64,000 nucleotides of DNA, from NCBI GenBank assembly GCA_963676075.2, contig CAXXNZ010000003.1:1-64000 (forward strand). The letters are read 5' to 3'. The number at the start of each line of letters is the position of its first letter. Position 1 is the stretch's first letter. Below are positions 51,049 to 59,891 of the stretch, in pieces. This DNA comes from JAHJQZ01 sp963676075. GTDB taxonomy: Bacteria > Pseudomonadota > Alphaproteobacteria > Rhizobiales > Devosiaceae. The position numbers and the translations under genes were made by a program. The notes under the pieces are model-generated. The model was not told where the DNA came from. It was given only the letters and a program-made list of their open reading frames with translations, and searched no databases.

Positions 51049-51666
51049 ATGCCGAAAAAAAGCGAGGTCATGCGCGAATGCTGCCTGACGCGTGAAACTA
51101 AGCCGGCAGCCGAGCTGATCCGCTTCGCCCTCGGCCCGGACGACGAAATCGTCCCCGATGTCGATGCCAAAGCCCCCGGACGCGGGGTCTGGGTGACGCT
51201 TTCGGAGGCGATGGTCGATGAGGCGGTGGGCAAACGCGCCTTTGGCCGCAGCCTCAAGCAGAAGGTTTCGGTGCCCCCTGACCTTGCGCAACTGGCCGGC
51301 AGAAGGCTAGAAGAGCGGCTGCTTGGTGCACTTGGCCTGGCGCGTAAGGCCGGTCAGATCGTGACCGGGGCGGCAAAAGTCGAGTCCGCCATCGCCGCCG
51401 GCAACATCAAGGCCCTGTTCACCGCGAACGACGCGGCGGAAAACGGGCGACATAAAATGCTGGCTCTTTTGCGGTCGAAAGACCCGCAAGGGAGCATCGG
51501 GCATTACGAATTGCTGAGCTCGGGCCAAATGGATTTGGCATTAGGGCTTGAAAATGTGATACATGCTGCCCTCGTTGCAGGGGCAGCAGCGGATGCTGCT
51601 TTGGCGCGGGCCGAAAGGCTTGCCCGCTACCGAAGCGCAAACGGGAAAGAAGACGGAACTATATGA
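51049..51666 (+). CDS. YlxR/YlxQ fusion RNA-binding protein
   Basis: A 205-residue fusion. Residues 1-80 are a YlxR (DUF448) domain with RECCLTRETKPAAELIRFALG and GRGVWVTLSEAMVDEAV. Residues 90-190 are an L7Ae/YlxQ-like domain with GLARKAGQIVTGAAKVESAI and ALFTANDAAENG. YlxR is an RNA-binding regulator encoded in the nusA-infB operon of many bacteria, and the fusion is normal in Alphaproteobacteria. GGGGA is five bases from the ATG, and the stop overlaps infB as ATGA. Confidence 0.92.
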   Translation: MPKKSEVMRECCLTRETKPAAELIRFALGPDDEIVPDVDAKAPGRGVWVTLSEAMVDEAVGKRAFGRSLKQKVSVPPDLAQLAGRRLEERLLGALGLARKAGQIVTGAAKVESAIAAGNIKALFTANDAAENGRHKMLALLRSKDPQGSIGHYELLSSGQMDLALGLENVIHAALVAGAAADAALARAERLARYRSANGKEDGTI

Positions 51667-54302
51667 GCGATCGAGACGACAAGCGCGATACCGATCAGGG
51701 CGGCAAGAAGACCCTGACCCTCAAACCGGGTGCGCCCGGCGTTGGGGCGCGTTCCGGCGGATCGCGGGGCTCGCGCTCCACGGTTGTGGTGGAAAAGCGG
51801 ACGCGCCGCGTGGGTTCTCCTCCTCATAACCAAGGTGCGCCCGGTGGTCATGGGCCGCGCCCGCCTTCGGGTGCGCCGGCACAGCAGCAGCAACGCCGTT
51901 CCGACGGCAATCGTCCGACCCCGCGTCCGGCCGGTGGCCTGACCGCCGAGGAATCGAGCGCCCGTCAGCGCGTGTTGGTCGAGGCCTCGGCCCGCCAGCA
52001 GGCCGAGCAGCGCCAGTTCCAGGAAGAAGAGCGCCGCCGCATCGAGGAAGAGGCCCGCCGCAAGGCCCAGCTCGAGGAAGAAGAAAGAAAACGCGAGCAG
52101 GAACGCCTGGCGCGCGAAGCCGAGGCCAAGGCAAGCGAAGAGGCCAGCAAGGCCGCCGCGACGCCTGAAGCTGCCCCGCGTCCCGCTCAGGCCGAGCGCC
52201 CGGCGCGTGGTCGCGGACCCGCACCGCGCCCCAATGTTGCAAGTCCTGCTCCCGCCAATCCCGCCGATGCCGAGGCGGCCGCCGAACGGCGGACGCGCGG
52301 TCGTGGCGTTACGCCCAGCAAGCCGGGGCTTGTCAGCCAGGACGAACTCGATCGCGTCAAGCGCGCCAATCGTGGTCCGACCGACAGACCGTCGCGTCGT
52401 GGCCCGGGCACCAATACCGGTCGTTCGCGTCTGACCGTAACCACGGCCACCGAGGAATCCGATCGCGATCGCGGTCCCTCGCTCGCCGCCATGCGCCGCC
52501 GCCGCGAAAAGCAGCGCGGCCGCAATACCGCCCAGCACGAGAAGATTTCCCGCGAAGTGACCATTCCGGAAGTGATCACGGTGCAGGAACTGGCCAATCG
52601 CATGGCCGAGCGTTCGGTCGATGTCATCAAGCTTTTGATGCAGCAGGGCCAGATGCTGAAGATCAACGACGTGATCGACGTCGAGACGGCTGAACTGATC
52701 GCCACCGAACTCGGTCACACGGTCAAGCGCGTGTCCGAATCCGATGTCGAAACCGGTCTTTACGACGATCAGTCCGACGACAGGCCGGAAGATCTGAAGC
52801 CGCGTCCGCCGGTCGTGACCATCATGGGCCATGTCGACCACGGCAAGACCTCGCTTCTCGATGCCATCCGCCATGCCAATGTGGCCTCCGGTGAAGCCGG
52901 CGGCATCACCCAGCATATCGGTGCCTATCAGGTTGAGCAGGACGGTCAGAAGATCACCTTCCTGGATACGCCCGGCCACGAAGCCTTCACCGCCATGCGC
53001 GCCCGCGGTGCCCAGTCGACCGACATCGCCGTTCTGGTGGTGGCCGCCGACGACGCCGTGATGCCGCAGACGATCGAATCGATCAAACATGCCAAGGCGG
53101 CCGAAGTGCCGATGATCATCGCGATCAACAAGATCGACCGGCCCAATGCCGACCCACAGAAGGTCCGGACCGATCTTTTGCAGCATGAAGTCTTCGTCGA
53201 ATCGATGGGTGGCGAGACGCTCGAAGTCGAGGTTTCGGCCAAGACCGGCCAGGGGCTCGACAAGCTGCTCGAGGCGATCGTCCTGCAGTCGGAAATCCTT
53301 GAACTCAAGGCCAATCCGGATGGTCGCGCCGAAGGCACGGTCATCGAGGCCAAGCTCGACAAGGGCCGCGGCGCCGTGGCGACCGTGCTGGTCCAGCGCG
53401 GCACGCTCAACGTCGGCGACATCGTCGTGGCGGGCACCGAACTGGCCCGCGTGCGTGCGTTGATCGACGACAAGGGCGAGCAGGTGAAGTCCGCCGGCCC
53501 CTCGACTCCGGTCGAGGTGCTCGGGTTCTCCGGCGTTCCCGATGCCGGCGACCGCTTCTCGGTGGTCGAGAACGAAGCCCGCGCCCGCGAGATCACCGAA
53601 TACCGTCAGCGTGCGATGCGCGAACGTTCGGCGGTTGGCGGCATGACCTCGCTCGAGCAGATGATGAATCAGCTCAAGGATTCCGGCGTCGCCAAGTTCC
53701 CGCTGCTGATCAAGGCGGACGTGCAGGGTTCGGCCGAAGCGATTACCGCTTCGCTCGACAAGCTCGGCACCGACGAAGTCTCGGCCCAGATCCTGACTTC
53801 GGCTGTCGGTGGTATCACCGAATCCGATGTGACGCTGGCCTCGGCATCCAAGGCCGTGATCATCGGCTTCAATGTCCGCGCCAATCGTCAGGCCCGTGAA
53901 CTGGCCGAACGCGAAGGCATCGAAATCCGCTACTACAACGTCATCTACGACCTCGTCGACGACGTGAAGGGCGTGATGTCGGGCATGCTGGCCCCCGAAC
54001 GCCGCGAGACCTTCATCGGCAATGCCGAGATCCTCGAGGTGTTCAATATCACCAAGGTCGGCAAGGTGGCGGGCTGCCGCATCACCGAAGGCATGGTGGA
54101 ACGCGGCGCCGGCGTGCGTCTGATCCGCGACAACGTCGTGGTGCACGAAGGCAAGCTCTCGACCCTCAAGCGCTTCAAGGACGAGGTCAAGGAAGTGCAG
54201 ACGGGCCAGGAATGCGGTATGGCCTTCGAGAACTACCAGGACATGCGCGCAGGCGACGTCATCGAATGCTATCGCGTCGAGACGGTTCAGCGCTCGCTTT
54301 GA
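51663..54302 (+). CDS. infB: Translation initiation factor IF-2
   Basis: IF-2 is the GTPase that brings initiator tRNA to the 30S subunit. The 879-residue protein has a long charged, low-complexity N-terminal region (residues 1-250, with a Glu/Arg helix near 90-150), an IF2_N domain (ITVQELANRMAERSVDVIKLL), and the GTPase with G1 GHVDHGKTSLLDA, G3 DTPGHEAFTAMR and G4 NKID. It closes with the C-terminal domains ending in GQECGMAFENYQDM. Position after ylxR is conserved. The long open frame antisense to it is a codon-bias artefact. Confidence 0.97.
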   Translation: MSDRDDKRDTDQGGKKTLTLKPGAPGVGARSGGSRGSRSTVVVEKRTRRVGSPPHNQGAPGGHGPRPPSGAPAQQQQRRSDGNRPTPRPAGGLTAEESSARQRVLVEASARQQAEQRQFQEEERRRIEEEARRKAQLEEEERKREQERLAREAEAKASEEASKAAATPEAAPRPAQAERPARGRGPAPRPNVASPAPANPADAEAAAERRTRGRGVTPSKPGLVSQDELDRVKRANRGPTDRPSRRGPGTNTGRSRLTVTTATEESDRDRGPSLAAMRRRREKQRGRNTAQHEKISREVTIPEVITVQELANRMAERSVDVIKLLMQQGQMLKINDVIDVETAELIATELGHTVKRVSESDVETGLYDDQSDDRPEDLKPRPPVVTIMGHVDHGKTSLLDAIRHANVASGEAGGITQHIGAYQVEQDGQKITFLDTPGHEAFTAMRARGAQSTDIAVLVVAADDAVMPQTIESIKHAKAAEVPMIIAINKIDRPNADPQKVRTDLLQHEVFVESMGGETLEVEVSAKTGQGLDKLLEAIVLQSEILELKANPDGRAEGTVIEAKLDKGRGAVATVLVQRGTLNVGDIVVAGTELARVRALIDDKGEQVKSAGPSTPVEVLGFSGVPDAGDRFSVVENEARAREITEYRQRAMRERSAVGGMTSLEQMMNQLKDSGVAKFPLLIKADVQGSAEAITASLDKLGTDEVSAQILTSAVGGITESDVTLASASKAVIIGFNVRANRQARELAEREGIEIRYYNVIYDLVDDVKGVMSGMLAPERRETFIGNAEILEVFNITKVGKVAGCRITEGMVERGAGVRLIRDNVVVHEGKLSTLKRFKDEVKEVQTGQECGMAFENYQDMRAGDVIECYRVETVQRSL

Positions 54303-54308
54303 GCGAAT

Positions 54309-54363
54309 AGCGAATAGGGCGTAGCGATAAGGGATCGATCCCGTCGCTTCGTTTCTATTCGCT
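54309..54363. other. Large intercistronic hairpin between infB and rbfA
   Basis: AGCGAATAG (54309-54317) pairs with CTATTCGCT (54355-54363), AGCGA with TCGCT inside it, and GGGATC with GATCCC at the centre (54331-54342). No T-run follows, so it is more likely an mRNA processing or stability element than a terminator. Confidence 0.5.
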
Positions 54364-54391
54364 GCTTGCCACTCACATTTGCTGGTTTCCC

Positions 54392-54808
54392 ATGACCCGA
54401 CAACACAAACATGCAGAGCCGTCCCAGCGCATGCTGCGCGTCGGCGAATTGGTGCGCCACGCACTCTCCGACATGTTCATGCGCGGCGATGTGATCGATC
54501 CGGTGGTCGAGAGCGCGACCATTACCGTGCCGGAAGTCAGGATGACGCCGGACCTCAAGCTCGCAAAGGCCTATGTCATGCCGCTCGGCGGCGAGCATGC
54601 CGACGAGATCGTCAAGGCGCTCAACAACCATGCGCGGTTCATCCGCGGCGAGGTCGGCCACAAGATCAACCTCAAATACGCTCCGGAAATCCGCTTCTAT
54701 ATCGACAACACATTCGAGGAAGCGGACCGCATCGAATCGCTGTTGCGCACCGAACGGGTGCAAAAGGACCTGCATCACGACGAGGATGACGCGGACGGCG
54801 AGGACTAG
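54392..54808 (+). CDS. rbfA: Ribosome-binding factor A
   Basis: RbfA binds the 30S subunit during late 16S rRNA maturation and is needed in the cold. The 138-residue product has the KH-fold core: QRMLRVGELVRHALSDMF, VPEVRMTPDLKLAKAYVMPLG and KYAPEIRFYIDNTFEEADRI, ending in an acidic tail HHDEDDADGED. It lies between infB and truB, the standard order. Confidence 0.95.
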   Translation: MTRQHKHAEPSQRMLRVGELVRHALSDMFMRGDVIDPVVESATITVPEVRMTPDLKLAKAYVMPLGGEHADEIVKALNNHARFIRGEVGHKINLKYAPEIRFYIDNTFEEADRIESLLRTERVQKDLHHDEDDADGED

Positions 54809-54814
54809 CGCCGG

Positions 54815-55729
54815 ATGGCCCAGAAGCGCTCGAACAAACGCAACATCTCCGGCTGGCTGGTTCTCAACAAGCCGTACGACATGAGCTCTACCGAGGCGGT
54901 GGGCAAGGTGCGCTGGCTGTTGCAGGCCAAAAAGGCCGGACACGCCGGCACGCTCGATCCTCTGGCGACCGGCATATTGCCGATTGCCTTCGGGGAGGCC
55001 ACCAAGACTGTGCCGCAGGTGCAGGATGGCACCAAGGTCTACCACTTCACCGTTACATGGGGCGTCCGCACCGCGACCGATGACGCCGAAGGCGAGGTGG
55101 TCGCAACCTCAGACGTGCGTCCCGATCGGGCCGACGTCGAGGCAGTGCTGCCGCGTTTCACCGGCGTGATCATGCAAAAGCCCCCTGCCTTTTCGGCGAT
55201 CAAGATCAAGGGCGAGCGCGCCTATGATCTCGCCCGCGCCGGTGCCGAGGTCGATATTCCCGAACGCGAAGTCGAGATCGACAGCTTCACGCTGTTGGAC
55301 CACGGCACGGAGACGTCCGATTTCGAAGTCACCTGCGCCAAGGGCACCTATGTCAGGGCGCTGGCCCGCGATATTGCCGAAGCGCTCGGCACTCAAGGCC
55401 ACGTCTCACGGCTGCATCGCGCCGCTGTCGGCGGATTCAGTGATGCCATGGCGGTCGATCTTGCGGCTATCGAGGACGCCGACCCGGAAACCCGTACCGA
55501 GTTCCTGTTGCCGGTGGCGGCGGGGCTGACCGATGTGCCGGAAATTCGCGTCGATATGCGCCAGGCCAGCCTGATCCGGCTCGGCAATGCGGTGCTGCTG
55601 ACCGGGGCCGGCGCACCGGTTGCTGTCGATGAATGCTGGGCGTCGCTCAAGGGCGAAGCGGTGGCCGTCGGCTTTGTCGAACAGGGTCAGTTCAAGCCGC
55701 GTAGGGTGATCCTGCCGAACCAGAACTGA
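54815..55729 (+). CDS. truB: tRNA pseudouridine(55) synthase TruB
   Basis: TruB converts U55 of tRNA to pseudouridine. The 304-residue product has GWLVLNKPYDMSSTEAVGKV, the catalytic Asp in KAGHAGTLDPLATGILP, TKVYHFTVTWG, PPAFSAIKIKGERAYDLAR and TYVRALARDIAEAL, all in family order, plus a C-terminal PUA-like part. It starts six bases after rbfA. In many relatives rpsO and pnp follow; here a convergent MFS gene ends 6 bp beyond the stop. Confidence 0.95.
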   Translation: MAQKRSNKRNISGWLVLNKPYDMSSTEAVGKVRWLLQAKKAGHAGTLDPLATGILPIAFGEATKTVPQVQDGTKVYHFTVTWGVRTATDDAEGEVVATSDVRPDRADVEAVLPRFTGVIMQKPPAFSAIKIKGERAYDLARAGAEVDIPEREVEIDSFTLLDHGTETSDFEVTCAKGTYVRALARDIAEALGTQGHVSRLHRAAVGGFSDAMAVDLAAIEDADPETRTEFLLPVAAGLTDVPEIRVDMRQASLIRLGNAVLLTGAGAPVAVDECWASLKGEAVAVGFVEQGQFKPRRVILPNQN

Positions 55730-55735
55730 GCGTCC

Positions 55736-56929
55736 TTAGTCCGTGTCGCCTGCGGCAAGACGGGGCGTCAGCACGATCGCGAGCAACAGCACCGGCACGA
55801 TGAGTCCGAAGGCTGTTCGAATGCCGAAGGACTCGGCAACCAGGCCGATGATCGCCGGCGTGCCAAGATTGATGATGTTGTTGACGAGCGCGATGGCGGT
55901 GACGTTTTCGGATGCCGGTCGGTCGCCGAGCCGCGCGCCTGCCGACATCACCAGCGGGAACAGAATGCTGACTCCCAGACCCATCAGTCCGAAACCGGCG
56001 AAAACGACGTAGAGCCCGGGCGCCCACACCACGAGCAGCAGCCCGGCAAGCGCAACAAGTATCAGAATCCTAGCACTCCGCACCGCGCCAAAGCGGGTGA
56101 CGACGCTGTCCCCCGCCATGCGTCCGAACGCCAGCATCAGCACGAAGGTGGGCAGGGTGAGGCTGTCCACCCAGTCGGGAACGGCAAAGACGTCGCGCAT
56201 GAAAATGATCGACCACGCCCGGATCGCCGCATCCGGCACGACGCCAGCCAGGATCAGCCCCGAGAGCAGCAGCGTGTTGCGCGTCGGCAGCGCAATGACC
56301 TTCCTGCGGGTGGACGCCTGCGCATGGGCTCTCGCGGGCGAGGGGCGCATGTAGAGCGAAACGACCAGAGACGACACGACCACGACCGCAAAGACGGCAA
56401 GGAAGTGGGTCAGGACCGGAATCTCGAAGCCTCTGAAGGCGGCGCCGAGGCTGGTGGACAAGAGCATGCCCAGCGCCCAGATGCCGTGGCATCGGTTCAT
56501 CAGCCGTCGCCCCGTGGCCGCTTCGATCCGGTCCGCCTCGACGTTCATCGACATATTGGTTGCCGCAAAGGAGATGCCGAAGGCCGCCATGAGCGCAAAG
56601 CCGGTTTCGATGCTCGGCGCCAGCGCCAGAAGAACCGTGCTGAGTGCAACGCCCGGCAGAGCGATGACGATGATGATCTTTGGTCCGAAGCGCTCGATCA
56701 GCCAGCTCGCGAACAGAATGCTGACAAGGGCGCCAACGGGCTGTCCCGCGAGCAGGAGCCCGAGCTGTCCGGCACTCAATCCCAGTTCCGCCTGGATGTC
56801 TGGAATACGCGGATACAACGTGCCGGACGTCAAAGCATGCAGGAAGAATACGACCATGATGAGCATGCGGCGACGTGGTCCGGCCACGGTGTGAGCTGCC
56901 GGCGTGGCGGCGGATGCGTTTCCGGTCAC
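55736..56929 (-). CDS. MFS transporter, paralogue 1
   Basis: A 397-residue major facilitator transporter with about 12 hydrophobic segments. It contains FFLHALTSGTLYPRIPDIQA near the N-terminus, a SWLIERFGPK cytoplasmic loop, and NVEADRIEAATGRRLMNRCHG, which is closely matched in the second MFS protein (57380-58558). Substrate unknown; the group resembles YbjJ/FucP-like exporters. The GTG start at 56929 overlaps the stop of the mmcB-like gene as GTGA, so the two are coupled. Confidence 0.85.
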   Translation of the reverse strand: MTGNASAATPAAHTVAGPRRRMLIMVVFFLHALTSGTLYPRIPDIQAELGLSAGQLGLLLAGQPVGALVSILFASWLIERFGPKIIIVIALPGVALSTVLLALAPSIETGFALMAAFGISFAATNMSMNVEADRIEAATGRRLMNRCHGIWALGMLLSTSLGAAFRGFEIPVLTHFLAVFAVVVVSSLVVSLYMRPSPARAHAQASTRRKVIALPTRNTLLLSGLILAGVVPDAAIRAWSIIFMRDVFAVPDWVDSLTLPTFVLMLAFGRMAGDSVVTRFGAVRSARILILVALAGLLLVVWAPGLYVVFAGFGLMGLGVSILFPLVMSAGARLGDRPASENVTAIALVNNIINLGTPAIIGLVAESFGIRTAFGLIVPVLLLAIVLTPRLAAGDTD

Positions 56930-57387
56930 TGCGGTCCGGGGTCCATCAATGCGTGGATGCGGTCGGCGCCGAGTCGGGTCAGGCGCAACATCAGTGCCTT
57001 GCGGCGCGCACCGGCGAGCGGGTCATCGGCGGCCTGGCGTATGATGTCGGCGCCATGGCCATCGGCAACGATCAGGCCTTCGCTCTCCGGGAAGATGCCG
57101 GCATCGAGTTCGGGTGGCTTGGCGAAAAAGAACCGGTCGCAGAAATCGCGGTAAAAATGCCATTTCTGGTCGACGCGGAAATCGGCAAGGCTCGATTTGA
57201 TCTCGACAATCCAGATCTCGCCCTTCGGGCCGACGCCGAGAATGTCGGCGCGTCGTCCATTTGCGAGCGGTACCTCGGCGAAACAGGCCAGATCGAACTG
57301 GCTGCGCAACAGGCGCATGGTTCCCCTTTGCACCATCAGCGCCGTCGGCGATTGCCGTCCGTCGGTGATGGGGGGCAACTCAGGCAT
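56926..57387 (-). CDS. MmcB family (DUF1052) DNA repair-associated protein
   Basis: A 153-residue protein of the MmcB/DUF1052 family, described in Caulobacter as linked to DNA damage response. RADILGVGPKGEIWIVEIKSSLADFRVD is a PD-(D/E)XK nuclease-like core, with Asp in RADI and Glu-x-Lys in VEIKSS, followed by DQKWHFYRDFCDRFFFA. It therefore probably acts on DNA in the cytoplasm. Its start lies 8 bases inside the upstream MFS gene, and its stop overlaps the downstream MFS gene. Confidence 0.82.
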   Translation of the reverse strand: MPELPPITDGRQSPTALMVQRGTMRLLRSQFDLACFAEVPLANGRRADILGVGPKGEIWIVEIKSSLADFRVDQKWHFYRDFCDRFFFAKPPELDAGIFPESEGLIVADGHGADIIRQAADDPLAGARRKALMLRLTRLGADRIHALMDPGPQ

Positions 57388-58558
57388 CGTGCTTTACCCC
57401 GTCCGGCTTGGCCGCACGCGGCGTCAGCGCCCTTATGGTCAGGAAGCTGAGGACAACGAGCGGAATGCCGACGCCGAAGGAGTGACGGATCGAGAGGTGT
57501 TCGGCGACGAAACCGAGCAGTGGCGGCGCCACCAGGAAAGTGATGAAGCTCAGCTGCGCCAGGGCCGCGACGTTGACGGCAGAGGGGCGGTCTGTGCGCT
57601 GCGCCGCTGCCGAGACGGCAAGCGGGAAGATGGCGGAGGTGCCGATGCCCATCAAGGCAAAGCCTGTGAGAGCGACGGCCGGATGTGTCGAGAAGGTGAC
57701 GGCGACGACGCCGACGCCGAGCGTTGTCAGAAGGATGCGCGCAATGCGCACCGAGCCGTAGCGCTCGATAAAGCCATCGGCGAAAAAGCGCGTGATCGCC
57801 TGGAAAAAGGCGCCGAGGACGAAGGCGATGGCATTGATGAAGGGCGCCGTCTCGAAGGTGTCGCGCATGAAGATCACCGACCAGTCTGATCCGGCACCCT
57901 CGAGCAGCATGGCCGAGAGCGTGAAGGCAACAAGCACGAGGATGGGACCGGTGGGGCGGACGAAGCGGGGATTCTTTCCTTCTTCGACGACGCGTTTCGG
58001 CGCCGGCTTGAAGTTCCAGTTCACGATCGTGGACAGAACAATGATGAAGGCGGCCATGCCGAATAGGTGCAGGCGGAAATCGAGATCGACCGCCTTGGCG
58101 ATGGCGCTGACGGCGCCGGCAGCGAAAAATCCAAAGCTCCAGAAGGCGTGGGAACGGTTCATGACCCGCTTGCCGATCTGGTATTCGACGCGGTCAGCCT
58201 CGACATTGAGGATGATCTCGACGCAACCGATGGCAAGACCGGCCAGGAACATGGTGGCGAACATCACGTAAGGGTTGGGTGCCAGCGACACCGAAGCCAT
58301 CATCAACGCCACCATCGGGATGCCGATGAGAAGGCTGACGCGCTCGCCGAGTCGGGCCAGCAGAGGACCGGCGAACATCAGCGAAACCTGGCTGCCGATG
58401 GCGCTGCCGATCAGCGCCGCGCCGAGCGTGCCCTCGCCGATGCCCATGGCAAGCTGAATGTCTCCGAGGCGCGGATTGATGCCGCCCAGACCGAATGAAT
58501 ACAGAAAGAACGCAGCGAATACCCGGCGCTGTGGCGCCTGATCGAACCCGAAGACCAT
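57380..58558 (-). CDS. MFS transporter, paralogue 2
   Basis: A 392-residue MFS transporter. It contains FAAFFLYSFGLGGINPRLGD, LARLGERVSLLIG and NVEADRVEYQIGKRVMNRSHA, the last aligned with the same block of the transporter at 55736. The two are paralogues in one three-gene operon with mmcB between. ATG 58558 is taken; GTG 58570, four codons earlier, is possible. The frame is open further upstream but basic and unconserved-looking there. Substrate unknown. Confidence 0.83.
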   Translation of the reverse strand: MVFGFDQAPQRRVFAAFFLYSFGLGGINPRLGDIQLAMGIGEGTLGAALIGSAIGSQVSLMFAGPLLARLGERVSLLIGIPMVALMMASVSLAPNPYVMFATMFLAGLAIGCVEIILNVEADRVEYQIGKRVMNRSHAFWSFGFFAAGAVSAIAKAVDLDFRLHLFGMAAFIIVLSTIVNWNFKPAPKRVVEEGKNPRFVRPTGPILVLVAFTLSAMLLEGAGSDWSVIFMRDTFETAPFINAIAFVLGAFFQAITRFFADGFIERYGSVRIARILLTTLGVGVVAVTFSTHPAVALTGFALMGIGTSAIFPLAVSAAAQRTDRPSAVNVAALAQLSFITFLVAPPLLGFVAEHLSIRHSFGVGIPLVVLSFLTIRALTPRAAKPDGVKHDA

Positions 58559-58704
58559 TGGGAGACTCACATTGCCGAAAAGAGCTCCAAACCTTTTACT
58601 AAAGCGCTTTGGAGAAGGGAACCGCCGGTGCCGACTGCGGCGAAAAAAGCCGCGCAAATTGATGAGCGTATGCCTAGAATACCGTAGACCGGAGGCGCCA
58701 GATC

Positions 58705-59136
58705 ATGAACTGGACCGAGTATTACATGGGTTTCGCCGAACATGCGGCGAAGAAAAGCAAGGACAGCACGCGGGTTGGCGCCGTGCTGGTCGGGCCGGAT
58801 GGCGAGATCCGGTTGACCGGCTACAACGGGCCACCACGCGGGGTCGAGGATCTGCCGGCCCGCCGCGAGCGTCCGGACAAATACCTGTTCGCTTCGCATG
58901 CCGAGGCCAATCTCATCGCCTTTGCGGCACGCGAAGGCATTCGCACCAAGGGCTGCACTGTCTATGTCACCCATATGTGCTGTTCGGCCTGCACGCGCAC
59001 GTTGATCCAGGCCGGGGTCGGCGCCGTGGTGTTCGGCGCCGGAACGACCTCAATGCCGACGGCGGAGTTCGAGGCGGCACGGGCAATGTTCATTGAAGCT
59101 GGCGTCGCGCTGACGCCTTACGAACAAGAGTCTTAG
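58705..59136 (+). CDS. Cytidine/deoxycytidylate deaminase family protein
   Basis: A 143-residue zinc deaminase. The motif SHAEANLIAFAAREG supplies the zinc-binding His and catalytic Glu, and THMCCSACTRTLIQAGV the two zinc cysteines (C-x2-C). DSTRVGAVLVGPDGEIRLTGYNGPPRGVED is the nucleotide-binding start typical of dCMP deaminases (quoted in two parts). dCMP to dUMP conversion is the best guess; ComE-like members share the fold. GGAGG nine bases before the ATG. Monocistronic and divergent from the MFS operon. Confidence 0.85.
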   Translation: MNWTEYYMGFAEHAAKKSKDSTRVGAVLVGPDGEIRLTGYNGPPRGVEDLPARRERPDKYLFASHAEANLIAFAAREGIRTKGCTVYVTHMCCSACTRTLIQAGVGAVVFGAGTTSMPTAEFEAARAMFIEAGVALTPYEQES

Positions 59137-59144
59137 GCTCGCAT

Positions 59145-59720
59145 TCAGCTGGTCCGCTTGGCCGGTTCGCCCTTGCTGTCGCCCAGGATACGGATTCCGG
59201 CCGTAAGAGAGCGGCGAAATTCGATACGCCGCGCCATTTGCACGACATTGTGGCCACGCAGGAAGGCGTCGGCGAGCCTTGGCTCGGAGAACCGCCGCCG
59301 GTCGGGGCCGAAATACTCGGCAGTTTCGTAATAGACCTGCGGCGTCTCGATCTGCCGCATCAGCCCGACGACCAGGCGTTCGCGGTCCAAAGGCATGCCG
59401 ATCACCTCGTCGAAGCCGAGGCCGACGCAGGTTTCGATAAGGTCTTCGGATCCTCTATAAGTGAAATAGGCCAGCGGGGCGTAGGCGATTTCCCGTTGCT
59501 TGTTGTGCCGGATGTCCCTGATCACGGGAGCGTGGACCGCGGGGTCATCGGCCTCGGCAAACAGGAAAAAGCTCAGCCTTGCACCGGCCGCGAGTTCGTC
59601 AAGCGGCTGCTGCCCATCGTAATGTCTGACGAAGTTGAAGCCGCATTCGGCGGCGGTTGCGAGCAGCGGCTCACCCGTTCCGGCGGCATTGCCGACAACA
59701 ATCGCTCCCGCTCCAATCAT
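59145..59720 (-). CDS. Degenerate response-regulator-like protein
   Basis: A 191-residue protein. GAGAIVVGNAAGTGEPLLATA starts a receiver-like alpha/beta fold, with SFFLFAEADDP at the strand where a phosphorylatable Asp would sit but with Phe/Leu instead. GFDEVIGMPLDRERLVVGL follows like the last receiver helix, and ETAEYFGPDRRRFSEP matches a tail seen after receiver domains in alphaproteobacterial single-domain regulators. It may be a non-phosphorylated pseudo-receiver. GGAG nine bases before ATG 59720 selects this start over two longer ones. Its stop is 8 bp from that of the convergent deaminase gene. Confidence 0.55.
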   Translation of the reverse strand: MIGAGAIVVGNAAGTGEPLLATAAECGFNFVRHYDGQQPLDELAAGARLSFFLFAEADDPAVHAPVIRDIRHNKQREIAYAPLAYFTYRGSEDLIETCVGLGFDEVIGMPLDRERLVVGLMRQIETPQVYYETAEYFGPDRRRFSEPRLADAFLRGHNVVQMARRIEFRRSLTAGIRILGDSKGEPAKRTS

Positions 59721-59891
59721 TGCTCTGCTCTCCATGGCGCCCCAATCGTTCGCATGGGTATATATTACCGCCGCGGGAAGAAGAAAACGGATTCTCACAG
59801 TCCCGCAGCAGCATGATGTCAGCAGAAAATGAATAATATTGGTTTAGCGTAGTCATAGGTATTGCCGGCAGAAAGCAAAAGCGGCGAATGC

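Noticed and set aside
51627..54464. A 945-codon open frame antisense to infB
   Set aside because: It mirrors infB codon by codon, is Arg/Gly/His-rich, has no ribosome binding site, and arises from high GC at third positions.
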